Counted from the first letter of the stretch, positions 25,186 through 34,882 are shown. The stretch is DNA of 59,518 bases from Sutterella sp. (GCA_019418235.1 DYCH01000077.1:46099-105616); one strand, 5' to 3'. Numbers and translations are program-made. Notes: generated by a model from the sequence alone, not told the origin.

Positions 25186-27000
25186 TTACTTGGTGTTGAA
25201 GGCCTTTTCTGCGCTAATCGGCATGGCTTGGTAGCCCATCGTGTCCAACAATTGGATTTCAACAGCAGGCTTCGTTTCACCCCACTTGAATTCATCAATG
25301 AACGGATGCGGAGCAACGTTGTTGGTGAACTTGGCGCCCATACCGGCCGTGGCGGAGTAAACCATCACAGAGTTCTTATCGGCGTAGTACTTCGTCAAGG
25401 ACGTGACAGGGCTATACCAGTCATTGCCACGTTCTTCACCGTATTGCCAAACTTGTTGAACCGTTCCCTTCTTTTGATCGATCTTATAGACAACGGCGCG
25501 GCTGTACTTCATGCTAGGAATAGCGGGTTGTTCCATATGACGACCGTCACCATTGTCAAAAGCCGTGATGTAGATCACATCCTTATTGGATTTTTCATCA
25601 ATACGGAAGGCGGTGTGTTGCGTCCAAGTCCAATCGAACCCTTCTGCACACTTGTTGTTTTCACACTTGATCTTCTTGCCCTTAGCATTCACAGGCGTCA
25701 AAACCTTTTCAGCCCAACCCTTCTTCCAACCTTGCGGAGAAGAAAGAATCCACTTCACCTTCTTATCACGACCGATCTTAATAATGGCCGATTGGTGACG
25801 AGAGGAAATGATGATGGAGTCATCAGACGGGTCATAGTCGACAGAGTTGACGTGAGCCCAGTTACGACCGGCCCCGGAACCCGTGATATCACCGAAGTTA
25901 TCGCTTTCATCCATCTTCGCTAAGTCTTCAGCAGAAAGCGTTTGACCGGACTTACTAGCATCAATATTAAGACAAACAGCGCCTTGGTCCAACGTCTTTA
26001 ACACATCGTCACGATATTGGTCCAAGATTTCCCACAAGCGGAATTCATCAGCCACTTGCCCTTGTTCGTCCAATTCAACGATAACGTCACGAACCGTGTG
26101 AACACGCTTACCATCCGGACGACGGTAGTCAGAGGAGGCTACACGCAAGAACGTATGACCGTTTTGTGCATTATCAAAGGAGTGAGAAAAGTCGGAATAA
26201 GAGGCCGGTAAGCGACGGTTGTAAATTTCACGACCCATCAAATCGTACTTCACGTAGCGTTGACCAAAGCCCCAAGAGATATTACCGTTGTTGTCTTGTT
26301 GGAAGCCCATCATCACGCCCGAGTTATAGACGCTTTCGGCATCGTAAATGGACTCAACATTCATGTACCAACGCACTTCGCCCGCCGTATCGATAATGGC
26401 ATTTTGCGGATAGAAGTTCCATTGCAAAGCGCCACCCATCGGGTTATTCCAAACCGTACGGCTTGCCTTTGCATAGTTTTGCATTAAGTTATTGACTAAA
26501 TACAAACGATCTTTAAAGGCAGGATCAACGGCATTGACTTTCGTTTTAAACATCGTTGATTTTTGAGACTTCATCCCGTTGGTTGCCGTATAAACGGGAG
26601 GCGCATACATTTGATAGGATTCAGAAATCTTTTCTTTTTTACCGTTGAAGTTACGGGTATAGGTCACTTCAACCGTATTGACATAGTCAGGATACAAGCC
26701 AAAAACAGGAATACCAGCATGAGTCATCAACTGACGCTTGCTCACGTTGTATTTCAGATCAGCACCGCCTTCTTTAGGCACGATATGCACAGAAGCATCT
26801 TCAATAACATAACCGCCATTGCGAATCACAGCCGTCAAAGGTGCAATTTTGTACGGGTTCATCACAATTTCACCGAGTTGTCCCTGAACAGCAAAAGCAA
26901 CGACAGGGCCAGAGGCTCCCCCTGCTGCCTGAACAGTGGTGGGTAAAACAGAAAACGCTAAGGGAATAGCGACAGCTAAAGAAGCAAGTTTGAGATTCAT
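25186..27000 (-). CDS. assT: Periplasmic arylsulfate sulfotransferase AssT (copy 2)
   Basis: Paralogue of the enzyme at 2477-4303, 604 residues with a signal peptide ending near TVQAAGG. It keeps WAHVNSV, SSRHQ, WTQHT and DFSHSFD with the catalytic His/Arg residues, and the paired cysteines CENNKC. Sequence divergence from copy 1 is clear over the whole length (for example the segment after GWKKG), unlike the downstream dsb genes. It is followed by dsbL and dsbI and preceded by a same-strand lysR. A different phenolic substrate range from copy 1 is plausible. Confidence 0.94.
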   Translation of the reverse strand: MNLKLASLAVAIPLAFSVLPTTVQAAGGASGPVVAFAVQGQLGEIVMNPYKIAPLTAVIRNGGYVIEDASVHIVPKEGGADLKYNVSKRQLMTHAGIPVFGLYPDYVNTVEVTYTRNFNGKKEKISESYQMYAPPVYTATNGMKSQKSTMFKTKVNAVDPAFKDRLYLVNNLMQNYAKASRTVWNNPMGGALQWNFYPQNAIIDTAGEVRWYMNVESIYDAESVYNSGVMMGFQQDNNGNISWGFGQRYVKYDLMGREIYNRRLPASYSDFSHSFDNAQNGHTFLRVASSDYRRPDGKRVHTVRDVIVELDEQGQVADEFRLWEILDQYRDDVLKTLDQGAVCLNIDASKSGQTLSAEDLAKMDESDNFGDITGSGAGRNWAHVNSVDYDPSDDSIIISSRHQSAIIKIGRDKKVKWILSSPQGWKKGWAEKVLTPVNAKGKKIKCENNKCAEGFDWTWTQHTAFRIDEKSNKDVIYITAFDNGDGRHMEQPAIPSMKYSRAVVYKIDQKKGTVQQVWQYGEERGNDWYSPVTSLTKYYADKNSVMVYSATAGMGAKFTNNVAPHPFIDEFKWGETKPAVEIQLLDTMGYQAMPISAEKAFNTK

Positions 27001-27030
27001 GATCAGATCCTCAAGAGTTTAATGAGAGAT

Positions 27031-27046
27031 GCAAATAGGTATTTGC
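27031..27046. promoter_or_regulatory. Palindrome upstream of assT copy 2 (candidate LysR operator)
   Basis: GCAAATAGGTATTTGC has seven-base perfect arms and lies about 30 bp before the assT start. It shares the CAAAT / ATTTG arms with the palindrome in front of assT copy 1. Confidence 0.4.
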
Positions 27047-27134
27047 TCTGAACAGTCTATGAGGAATCCGGTACCCAACCTAGGGGGATTAACTATCAAA
27101 AATAATAAAAAAGTGTCTTATCAACTTTCATTTT

Positions 27135-28100
27135 TTAAAAGCGATTTTTCTGTTCATAAAGGGCGCCAGACTCTGTTTGGGCATTCAACTTAAATTGACT
27201 TCGAATCCATTGCATTGCCGGATCATTGTGAACCCGATCGTGCCAAAATAAACAGGTGACAATTGAGCCTTGCTTGGCTGACGGGAACGGAAGAATCGCA
27301 ATATTGGGGTTTCTTTCAGCCACAAATTCCGCTGTTTCTCGGGGCATCGTTACCGTTAAATCCGACGTTTCAACAAAGATAAAAGAACCTAAAAAATAAG
27401 GTGAAATCACGCTCGTTTTCTGACTTGTTTTTTCGGTCGAAAAATGTCGATCGTAGTAACTTAAACTGTAGTCTTCTTCTGGGTTATTAATCAGACTGAT
27501 GTTATTGAGCACTCTTCCATAGGGTTCAAGATCAGCCACATCAAGGCGCCCCTTTTCATTAAAAATTTCCACCAACGGATGATGACGTCGCACGACAAGA
27601 ACTTGCTCAAAGACGTGTAAAGGCAAGTAATGATAGCCTTGCATACCCAGTGCTTTGGGACGAATCAGAAAATCAATCACGCCTTTTTGCAAATCCTCAA
27701 AGCTCGAAAAATTCGAAAAAGTAAACGCAAGAGTACATTGTGGCGCCCCTTCATTGATGGCCTTAACGACAGGAGCTAAAAGGTAGGGAACGGCGTTGTC
27801 GGGACTAGCAATTCTGATAATACGTTTCAGGGTCTTCGGGTCAAAAACACGATGGCGACTGAGCGCCATTAATTTTGTGTTGGCCTGTAAAACATCACCA
27901 ATAATTTCCGTTGCAAAACTCGTCGGAATTAGCCCTTGAGGAGAACGCACAAAACAAGGATCTCCAAAAATTTCTTTTAATCTTGCCACTCGTCGAGAAG
28001 CCGTGGGCAACGTTAAATTAAGCTCTTGGGCGGCAAGCGTAATGCTTCGTTTTTCCCACAAGGCGATGAAAAGTTGAAGGTCTTCTTGTGAAATATTCAT
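27135..28100 (-). CDS. LysR-type transcriptional regulator upstream of assT copy 2
   Basis: About 321 residues starting at MNISQEDLQ, chosen because the longer frame adds 30 residues with no domain before the helix-turn-helix. The HTH spans ITLAAQELNLTLPTASRRVARLKEIFGDP. The effector domain begins near RIIRIASPDNA. It is a paralogue of the regulator at 1377-2354, including the P-ASR--..L and D-P-FVRSP-GL-PT segments. It lies 134 bp upstream of and co-directional with assT. Confidence 0.85.
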   Translation of the reverse strand: MNISQEDLQLFIALWEKRSITLAAQELNLTLPTASRRVARLKEIFGDPCFVRSPQGLIPTSFATEIIGDVLQANTKLMALSRHRVFDPKTLKRIIRIASPDNAVPYLLAPVVKAINEGAPQCTLAFTFSNFSSFEDLQKGVIDFLIRPKALGMQGYHYLPLHVFEQVLVVRRHHPLVEIFNEKGRLDVADLEPYGRVLNNISLINNPEEDYSLSYYDRHFSTEKTSQKTSVISPYFLGSFIFVETSDLTVTMPRETAEFVAERNPNIAILPFPSAKQGSIVTCLFWHDRVHNDPAMQWIRSQFKLNAQTESGALYEQKNRF

Positions 28101-28149
28101 GACTATCTCGATTTCAAAATTTCCAATTTCCAGTATACAGACTTTCAGA

Positions 28150-28187
28150 AATTGAAAGCGCCTCTCCATCAAAGACAGAAAGGCGCT
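28150..28187 (-). terminator. Intrinsic terminator of proBA
   Basis: Minus-strand stem AGCGCCT / AGGCGCT (28187-28181 with 28163-28157) followed by TTCAATTT, 20 bases after the proA stop. Confidence 0.65.
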
Positions 28188-28207
28188 CAAAAAAGGTTTG
28201 AAACCGA

Positions 28208-29464
28208 TTAGCCGCGAACTTGTCCGTTACCCGTCACTAAATACTTATAAGACGTTAATTCCGGTAACGCCATTGGGCCTCGGGCATGAAGCTTTTGCGT
28301 ACTGATACCGATTTCTGCACCAAAACCAAATTCAAAGCCATCTGTAAATCGAGTGGAAGCATTGACATAGACAGCCGCCGCATCAATTGAGCATTGGAAG
28401 ATCTGAGCATTTGTTGCGTCTTCGGTGACAATGCATTCAGAATGCTTTGTACTAAAGCGTGCGATGTGGTCAATTGCCTCTTCTAACCCTTCAACAATCT
28501 TCACCGACAATCGCAAATCACCGTATTCCGTGGCCCAATCTTCCTCGGTCGCAGGAACCACTCGTGCGTCAAAGGCTTGCACCTTCTCGCACCCCATGAT
28601 CGTTACACCGGCTTCAAAATAATCTTTAAGCATTGCAGGTAAGAAGGTTTGCGCCACATCCTTATGAACCAAAAGCGTTTCCATGGCATTGCAAACAGAA
28701 GGACGTTGCACCTTGGCGTTAAAGGCGATCTTTCGCGCTTTATCGCAATCGGCCGTAGCATCGACAAAGGTATGGCAAACACCCGACCCCGTTTCAATCA
28801 CAGGGACAGAGGCATTTTGAACCACGAAACGAATCAAACCTGCGCCACCACGCGGAATGACCACGTCAACATAATCATTCATGCGAATAAGGTGCGTCAC
28901 CGCCTCACGATCGGTCACGTCAATGAGTTGAATGGCGCCAACAGGGATCCCATTGGCGTAAGCCGCCTGCGTCAAAACCTTAGCAATCGCAACGTTGGAA
29001 GATAATGCTTCGCTACCGCCCTTTAACACAACGGCATTGCCCGACTTCACACAAAGACCGATGGCATCCGCTGTCACATTGGGGCGGGCTTCATAAATAA
29101 TACCAATCACCCCCAAAGGCACTTGAACCTTTTGAATATGAAGGCCGTTATCCAACGTTCGATCCGATAAAACGTCGCCCACAGGGTCGGCAAGGTCTGC
29201 GACTTGACGTAGACCCTCAGCCATCCCTTCAATGCGCTTTACGGTCAATTGAAGGCGATCCAACATGGAAGACTTCATCCCGTTAGCACGAGCGCGTTCC
29301 ATGTCTTTTTCGTTTTCAGTCAAAATGAAATCACTTTGAGCCAACAAGGCATCGGCCATGGCTAAAAGCGCACGATTTTTGGTCTCGGTGTCAACCAAGG
29401 CCAATCGTCTTTCGGCCTCATGCGCCAAACGGGCTTTATCGCGCACCAAATCATAAGTACTCAT
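28208..29464 (-). CDS. proA: Glutamate-5-semialdehyde dehydrogenase (gamma-glutamyl phosphate reductase)
   Basis: NADPH-dependent reduction of gamma-glutamyl phosphate, second step of proline synthesis. The 418-residue protein carries the catalytic cysteine motif RPSVCNAMETLLV and the ENEKDM, IYEARPNVT and KGGSEA segments of ProA. GGAGG six bases before the ATG at 29464 fixes the start over a GTG one codon upstream. The start overlaps the end of proB by 14 bases. Confidence 0.96.
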   Translation of the reverse strand: MSTYDLVRDKARLAHEAERRLALVDTETKNRALLAMADALLAQSDFILTENEKDMERARANGMKSSMLDRLQLTVKRIEGMAEGLRQVADLADPVGDVLSDRTLDNGLHIQKVQVPLGVIGIIYEARPNVTADAIGLCVKSGNAVVLKGGSEALSSNVAIAKVLTQAAYANGIPVGAIQLIDVTDREAVTHLIRMNDYVDVVIPRGGAGLIRFVVQNASVPVIETGSGVCHTFVDATADCDKARKIAFNAKVQRPSVCNAMETLLVHKDVAQTFLPAMLKDYFEAGVTIMGCEKVQAFDARVVPATEEDWATEYGDLRLSVKIVEGLEEAIDHIARFSTKHSECIVTEDATNAQIFQCSIDAAAVYVNASTRFTDGFEFGFGAEIGISTQKLHARGPMALPELTSYKYLVTGNGQVRG

Positions 29465-30608
29465 CACTGGCCTCCAAACCGAAAATCACTAAATCATCAC
29501 GGTGAACCACTTCATCAAACGCTTTGTGACCCAAGCGCATTTCAATTTCATCACTGTGGCAACCTAAAATCTTTTGAATTTCATCGGATGCGTAGTGCGA
29601 TAAGCCACGGGCCAATTCCTCGCCACTTTCGTTGACAATGCTCACCGTGTTACCTGGTTCAAATTCGCCTTCCACAGCCTTGATACCCACAGGCAAAATG
29701 CTGCAACCGCCGGCTTTTTTCATTGCCTTGGCACACCCATCATCCACCGTCAACTTGCCCTTAATACGAGCACCAAAGGCCAACCATTTCTTTCTAAATT
29801 GCAAACGGTTTTCTCGAGAAACGAAAAGGGTACCGATATTTTCGCCATTGAGAATGCGGGTAACGGAATCAAGTTCTTCACCAGAGGCAATCACCAAGTT
29901 AATGCCAGAGGTGGTTGCGTTTTTAGCAGCCTGCAATTTCGTTGCCATCCCGCCCGTACCGACGCTACTGCCTGCGCCACCGGCGCTCGCTTCAATCGCT
30001 GGCGTAATCTCTTCGACTTCGCTCACAAGCTTGGCATCCGGATGCGTTTGAGGATTTGCCGTATAAAGACCGTCAACGTCAGACAAAATAATGACCAAAT
30101 CGGCTTCAACAATGCCCGCCACCAAAGCTGACAAGTTGTCATTGTCACCGATCTTTAATTCGTCTAAAGCCACCACGTCATTTTCATTGACAATCGGAAT
30201 CACACGGCTCTTTAAGAGCTCTTTAAAGGTGTTACGAGCATTGATATAGCGATGACGATCCACCGTCTCTTGGCGAGTAATCAAAACTTGAGCCGTGATT
30301 TGCCCGTATTCTGAGAAAAATTTGTCGTAGGTGTGCATCAAGATGCCTTGCCCCACAGCAGCGGCAGCTTGCTTACCCGGAATGGTTTTTGGCTTCTCGG
30401 TAAGACCCAAACGATCAACCCCCACGGCCACGGCGCCCGAGGTCACCAAAATCATTTCTTTGCCTTGATTTTGAAGGTCTGAAAGCTCTCTAGCCAAACG
30501 ATCCATTCGTGCAAAATCACGCTTGCCATTGGCATGCGTAATCGTGCTGGAACCAACTTTAACCACAATTCGTTTAGCGTTTTTTAATTCTGAGCGAGAA
30601 ATCAACAT
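29451..30608 (-). CDS. proB: Glutamate 5-kinase
   Basis: First enzyme of proline synthesis, ATP-dependent phosphorylation of glutamate. Its 385 residues contain the amino-acid-kinase domain (IVVKVGSSTI, LVTSGAVAVG, NENDVVA, SDVDGLYTANP, GTGGMATKLQAA) and a C-terminal PUA domain (about 285-385). It is usually proline feedback-inhibited. It is cotranscribed with proA. Confidence 0.96.
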   Translation of the reverse strand: MLISRSELKNAKRIVVKVGSSTITHANGKRDFARMDRLARELSDLQNQGKEMILVTSGAVAVGVDRLGLTEKPKTIPGKQAAAAVGQGILMHTYDKFFSEYGQITAQVLITRQETVDRHRYINARNTFKELLKSRVIPIVNENDVVALDELKIGDNDNLSALVAGIVEADLVIILSDVDGLYTANPQTHPDAKLVSEVEEITPAIEASAGGAGSSVGTGGMATKLQAAKNATTSGINLVIASGEELDSVTRILNGENIGTLFVSRENRLQFRKKWLAFGARIKGKLTVDDGCAKAMKKAGGCSILPVGIKAVEGEFEPGNTVSIVNESGEELARGLSHYASDEIQKILGCHSDEIEMRLGHKAFDEVVHRDDLVIFGLEASDEYL

Positions 30609-30654
30609 AAGGTCACCCGTTTTAGAAGAATTCTTCCATTATATTCAAAGATTT

Positions 30655-32001
30655 TCACAAGCATCCCGTCATATACACAGGCAACACCACGAGATCTCCA
30701 TCAACTTTAAGATCCTTCGTGCAGATGATGTAACGCTTGCCTAACCTATCGCGATATTTGTTAACAAAGTAGTCCAATGAAGTATGCTTGCGATAGTCGC
30801 CAGACTTCACCTCAATCGGACAGATTTTTTTCATTTGACGAATCAAGAAATCAATTTCGATATTTTTGCGACTCGCATCGTCCTTGGTCTCTGTATAAAA
30901 GTAGAGTTGATGCCCTTTGGCTCTGAGCTGTTGAGCAACGACATTTTCAAAGAACATTCCTTCATTGAGACTTAGTTTTCCGTACAAAATACCGTTAATG
31001 ACCTCTTCCTCAAGAGAGGGACCACTTTGCGTTGCTGTCACCGTCAAAAGCCCCGTGTCGGCCATGTAGCATTTGAGTGTTGAACGACCGATATTGAGCT
31101 TTAGACCAATCGTTGGATCCGTTGAGTTGTACGCACAATTGACGATTTTTGAATCCGACAACCACATAAAGGCATCTTCATAAGTACGCATTCGGGCGTC
31201 TTTTTTAAGACTGGCCAATTTAAAGCGTTTCTGATGCGATGAAAGCTGCGACGGAATATCATCAAAAATCAATCTGACTTTCATTTCGCTTTCACCGGCG
31301 TAGCGAGAGATATCCTCACGGTAAAGAGCCAAAATATTTTGTTGAATTCTCCTCACACCAAGAAAATCTTTTGTTTCCGCATAGTGACTGACAGCCTGAG
31401 GCATTCCACCAACTAGCATATAGGTGCGGAACAACTTCATAATCTCTCGATGCACACCGTCGCCAAGAGGCATAAGCGACTCGTAATGTGAATGAATGGT
31501 CTCTTTAATCATGCCGCTTTCGTCAATCACATCGAGAAACTCTTCAAAGTCCAATGGATTGAGGGCCATACGGATTTCTTCAGATGGCAGAACAATATCT
31601 GCAATGTTGCTCTTGATACTAATGAGCGACCCCGTTTCAATGTAGTCATAACGGCCGTCAGCGACAAGGTGCTTAATGAGTTGCCTTGCGAGAGGGAAAA
31701 GCTGCACTTCGTCAAAAATAATGCAGGATTGACGGCGATACAGTGGCGTTCTGAAAAGTAAAGACAGTCGAGAGAAGAATTCATCAAGGTCGTATGAAAA
31801 CTCCCTGAATATCTCCAACAATCTTGGATGAGGACGAGAAAAATCGATGTAAAGATAGCTCTTATACTCTTTAGAGGCGAAATCTTTTGCTAAAAAACTC
31901 TTTCCTACACGTCGCGCACCCTCTATCAACATGGCAGTTGTTCCTTGGTCTCGCATCTTCCAAGCCAGTAGTTCCTCATATCCTTTTCTTTTCATATACA
32001 T
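30655..32001 (-). CDS. AAA-family ATPase with C-terminal DUF4143
   Basis: Predicted ATPase of 448 residues of the AAA_14/DUF4143 group common in gut bacteria and often transferred. Walker A is GARRVGKS (about residue 29), Walker B is CIIFDEVQLFP, and the C-terminal DUF4143 domain ends in a nuclease-like EIDFLIRQ...CPIEVKSG segment (PD-(D/E)xK pattern). Its cellular role is unknown. Four direct repeats with 33-nt spacing lie before its start and may be an operator array. The ATG two codons downstream is an alternative start. Confidence 0.8.
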   Translation of the reverse strand: MYMKRKGYEELLAWKMRDQGTTAMLIEGARRVGKSFLAKDFASKEYKSYLYIDFSRPHPRLLEIFREFSYDLDEFFSRLSLLFRTPLYRRQSCIIFDEVQLFPLARQLIKHLVADGRYDYIETGSLISIKSNIADIVLPSEEIRMALNPLDFEEFLDVIDESGMIKETIHSHYESLMPLGDGVHREIMKLFRTYMLVGGMPQAVSHYAETKDFLGVRRIQQNILALYREDISRYAGESEMKVRLIFDDIPSQLSSHQKRFKLASLKKDARMRTYEDAFMWLSDSKIVNCAYNSTDPTIGLKLNIGRSTLKCYMADTGLLTVTATQSGPSLEEEVINGILYGKLSLNEGMFFENVVAQQLRAKGHQLYFYTETKDDASRKNIEIDFLIRQMKKICPIEVKSGDYRKHTSLDYFVNKYRDRLGKRYIICTKDLKVDGDLVVLPVYMTGCL

Positions 32002-32026
32002 ACAATAATTCTCCTAGCTTAAAAAA

Positions 32027-32139
32027 CACGATGCGCCAATTCATTTTATCCATATTTTGCACGTTCCGCCAACATAAAAATACGTAAAAATACACATTCC
32101 GCCAATATAAAACATGAGATTTTTACACGTCCCGCTCAT
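32027..32139. repeat. Four direct repeats at exact 33-nt spacing before the DUF4143 ATPase gene
   Basis: Fourteen-base units CACGATGCGCCAAT (32027), CACGTTCCGCCAAC (32060), CACATTCCGCCAAT (32093) and CACGTCCCGCTCAT (32126) start exactly 33 nt apart. The last falls inside the end of the neighbouring ATPase gene. Consistent phasing on one DNA face suggests cooperative protein binding, perhaps autoregulation. Confidence 0.75.
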
Positions 32140-33535
32140 TCAGTGTATCCAAAATCTCTCGGTAAGTGACAAGCGAAACATTTCCAAGTTCTCGTGCTTT
32201 TGCCTCACAAGCCGGAGTAAATCCCGTCTTTGAGAAAAGATAGAAATGCGGATTATTGCTATTGAACATGTGGCTTCGCTCTAGCAAAGTCTGCAAAACA
32301 CCCAAATCCACTTTTTCATTAGTCCACTTGCATTCGGCAAAGAGAACCGATTTTTTACCGTCAGAACCGACGATATCAATTTCCTCTTGTTCTCTTGTCT
32401 TCGGATTTGTTCCCCACCAACGCCCCAAATCATTGAAATCAACGGGACTGAGCCCTTGAAAAAGCGTTTCCCAAAGATATTGCTTACAGATATCCTCAAA
32501 CACTGCTCCGGAAAATTCCGATAGATGTGGTTCAATTCTGCGAAATGCCAGTGTTGATGCGCCACGAGCAATGAGTTGTTGGTTTTCTGGAACAAATCTA
32601 AACCAGAATCGGAAAAGATTATCGGCAATAGAATAAATCGATTTCCGGGAATTTTTCTCTCCAAAGGGCACCTCTTTTTTCACCAACCCCAGCATCATGA
32701 GATTTTTTAAGTACGCTGTGCAAACAGAAGTCTCTTCTCCGACTTTCGTAGAAATCTCGTTCATTCGGGAGGCGCCACCTGCGATCGCACTCATCAAAGC
32801 GTAGTAAAGTGCAGCCTCTCTGACTTCTTGTTTGAGCAAATTCTCAGGCTCTTCATAGATTGAAGAAGTAGGATTCAAAAAAGTCTGGCAAATGTTCTCT
32901 TCAATGGACAAGCGATCATTCAGTTGCAACAGGTACTGTGGCGTACCCCCCATCATCGCGTAAGCCAAGATTTTCGCTTCATCCGAAAAACCTTTCAGGT
33001 AGCGACACGTATCGGCAAAATCAAAGGGTTCTACCTTCATCTGTGCTGTACGACGACCGTAAAGGGGCGCCTTATACGACAACACATGATCCTCAATGTA
33101 CGACATCGAGGATCCGCACAAAATCAACATTAATTTGGAATGATCTTTGTATTGATCAATTAGGCGTTGAAGTGTTGATGCCAAACTCTTTGAAGACCTT
33201 GCCACATAGGGATACTCATCAATCACCAACACTAAACGTTCATCTTGAGCTTGTTTAAATACGTATTCCAAAGCGGCTTGAAAGCTCGTAAAAACACTTC
33301 CTTCCAATCCCTTTTCTAAGGTCGAATCGAAAATACTTTGACTGAAGTTTTCCAAATTTTGCTTCGCATTACTTTCCACGCCCATGAAATAGACGGCTTT
33401 TTTGTTTTTGATGAATTCTGTGATGAGTGCTGTTTTTCCCACTCGTCGCCGCCCATAGATCACTGCAAATTCAAACTTCTCAGAGTTATAGAGCGATTCC
33501 AAAGACTTTAGCTCTTTCTCACGACCGATAAACAT
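32123..33535 (-). CDS. AAA-family ATPase with DUF234-like C-terminal nuclease-fold domain
   Basis: Archaeal-ATPase-like protein of 470 residues. Walker A is YGRRRVGKTALI (residues 25-36), Walker B LVLVIDEYPYVA, with a winged-helix region (SRMNEISTKVGEETSVCTAYLKNLMML) and a C-terminal DUF234 domain with EEIDIVG...VLFAECKW, a PD-(D/E)xK-type pattern. The function of this family is not established. It is unrelated in sequence to the next ATPase except for the P-loop. Fifteen-nt-spaced repeats precede it. Confidence 0.8.
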   Translation of the reverse strand: MFIGREKELKSLESLYNSEKFEFAVIYGRRRVGKTALITEFIKNKKAVYFMGVESNAKQNLENFSQSIFDSTLEKGLEGSVFTSFQAALEYVFKQAQDERLVLVIDEYPYVARSSKSLASTLQRLIDQYKDHSKLMLILCGSSMSYIEDHVLSYKAPLYGRRTAQMKVEPFDFADTCRYLKGFSDEAKILAYAMMGGTPQYLLQLNDRLSIEENICQTFLNPTSSIYEEPENLLKQEVREAALYYALMSAIAGGASRMNEISTKVGEETSVCTAYLKNLMMLGLVKKEVPFGEKNSRKSIYSIADNLFRFWFRFVPENQQLIARGASTLAFRRIEPHLSEFSGAVFEDICKQYLWETLFQGLSPVDFNDLGRWWGTNPKTREQEEIDIVGSDGKKSVLFAECKWTNEKVDLGVLQTLLERSHMFNSNNPHFYLFSKTGFTPACEAKARELGNVSLVTYREILDTLNERDV

Positions 33536-33561
33536 TTTCCAACTTCCTTAATCATTAGACT

Positions 33562-33605
33562 GAGATTTAGTCTAGCACGATTTAGTAATTTACGATTTAC
33601 TAATT
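33562..33605. repeat. Direct repeats at exact 15-nt spacing before the DUF234 ATPase gene
   Basis: Units GAGATTTAGTCTAG (33562), ACGATTTAGTAATT (33577) and ACGATTTACTAATT (33592) start 15 nt apart; a degraded fourth unit GTGATTATATTATA follows at 33607. The first unit also lies in an inverted repeat TAGACT / AGTCTA. Confidence 0.65.
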
Positions 33606-33629
33606 TGTGATTATATTATATGAAAAAGT

Positions 33630-33674
33630 TAAAAGAAATCCCGTATCACAACCGTTTCCGACGCGATACGGGAT
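33630..33674 (-). terminator. Intrinsic terminator after the M20 amidohydrolase gene
   Basis: Ten-base-pair perfect stem ATCCCGTATC / GATACGGGAT (33674-33665 with 33647-33638), minus strand, followed by TTCTTTTAACTTTTTC. Confidence 0.85.
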
Positions 33675-33692
33675 GGAATAACCGATTAAGAA

Positions 33693-34859
33693 CTAGCTAT
33701 TTAAGAAGTCCACTGCGACTTGCACATGCGTCAATGCAGCATCCATCAAAACGGATTCATCGACCTTAAAGCACGTGGAGTGTTGCGGGTGAACGGCATC
33801 GCATTCAGGATTGCGGATACCAAACATCGTCATCACACCCGGCACCGTCAATTGGTAATTACCGAAGTCTTCACCACCCATGGAGATGGGATAGTCATAG
33901 AGACAGTTTTCGCCCAAAACTTTCTTGGCTGCACCACGAACGATTTCAGCTAACTTCGGGTCATTAATGGTAGGCGGTACCATTTGCGTCGTAATCACTT
34001 CAGCTTCACCACGATAAGCCTTAGCCGTTTCTTCGCAAACGCGCGTCATGGCAGCAGGAATTTGAGCGCGAACTTCGTTACTGAAGCAACGCGTCGTACC
34101 CGTCAACTTGGCCTTACCGGCAATCACGTTCCAACGCGTACCGGCATTGATCGTACCGACAGAAATCACCGCCGTTTGCGTCGGGTCGATTTCACGAGCA
34201 ACAATCGATTGGAGGTTTTGCACAATAGCAGAAGCAATCACAACAGCATCTTTCGTTAAATGCGGTTGAGAGCCGTGACCGTCTTGACCCTTGATGTTGA
34301 CTTCAAACATGTCAGCAGAAGCCATCGTGGGGCCGCTACGCACAGAGATTTGACCGGCAGGAACATCAGCCCAAACGTGTGTACCGTAGCAAGCATCAAC
34401 GCCATCCAAAATACCTTCAGCGATCATGGCCGGAGCGCCCGTACCCATTTCTTCACTCGGTTGGAAGGCCAAGACGACCGTACCACAGAGCTCATCTTTA
34501 ATGTCGTTTAAGATGGCAGCCGCCGTCAATAAGCAAGACATGTGGCAGTCGTGGCCACAGGCGTGGCTCACGCCTTCATTTTCAGAGGCAAATTCATAAC
34601 CCGTTTCTTCAGGTACGCTCAATGCGTCCATGTCGGCGCGCAACATGATGCACTTACCGGGCTTGGCACCGCGAATCGTTGCCTTAATCCCCGTCTTCAA
34701 ACCACAGGGAACCCATTCAATGCCCATACGGTCAAGTTCAGCCTTGATGTGGGCAGACGTATTGAATTCTTGTTCGCTCACTTCAGGGTGAGCATGGAAC
34801 CAACGACGTTGTTCGATCAAATAGTCGTTGTAGCGACTTTTCATTGCTTCATAATTCAT
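33693..34859 (-). CDS. M20-family amidohydrolase (N-acyl-amino-acid hydrolase/hippurate hydrolase type)
   Basis: Zinc or manganese amidohydrolase of 388 residues that removes acyl groups from amino acids. Metal-site motifs are MLRADMDALSVPEETG, HACGHDCHM and QPSEEMGTGA; the dimerisation domain lies near 180-290 and a final H-P-x-H-like HPQHSTCFKV. It follows the membrane carrier gene at 34926-36113 with a hairpin between them. The two together could import and hydrolyse an acylated amino acid or aromatic conjugate. The exact substrate is unknown. Confidence 0.87.
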   Translation of the reverse strand: MNYEAMKSRYNDYLIEQRRWFHAHPEVSEQEFNTSAHIKAELDRMGIEWVPCGLKTGIKATIRGAKPGKCIMLRADMDALSVPEETGYEFASENEGVSHACGHDCHMSCLLTAAAILNDIKDELCGTVVLAFQPSEEMGTGAPAMIAEGILDGVDACYGTHVWADVPAGQISVRSGPTMASADMFEVNIKGQDGHGSQPHLTKDAVVIASAIVQNLQSIVAREIDPTQTAVISVGTINAGTRWNVIAGKAKLTGTTRCFSNEVRAQIPAAMTRVCEETAKAYRGEAEVITTQMVPPTINDPKLAEIVRGAAKKVLGENCLYDYPISMGGEDFGNYQLTVPGVMTMFGIRNPECDAVHPQHSTCFKVDESVLMDAALTHVQVAVDFLNS

Positions 34860-34882
34860 TTCAAATACCTCTGTTCATAGAA

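Noticed and set aside
25180..25923. 247-codon plus-strand frame antisense to assT copy 2
   Set aside because: Antisense shadow of a strongly coding gene, without family motifs; the assT frame is certain.
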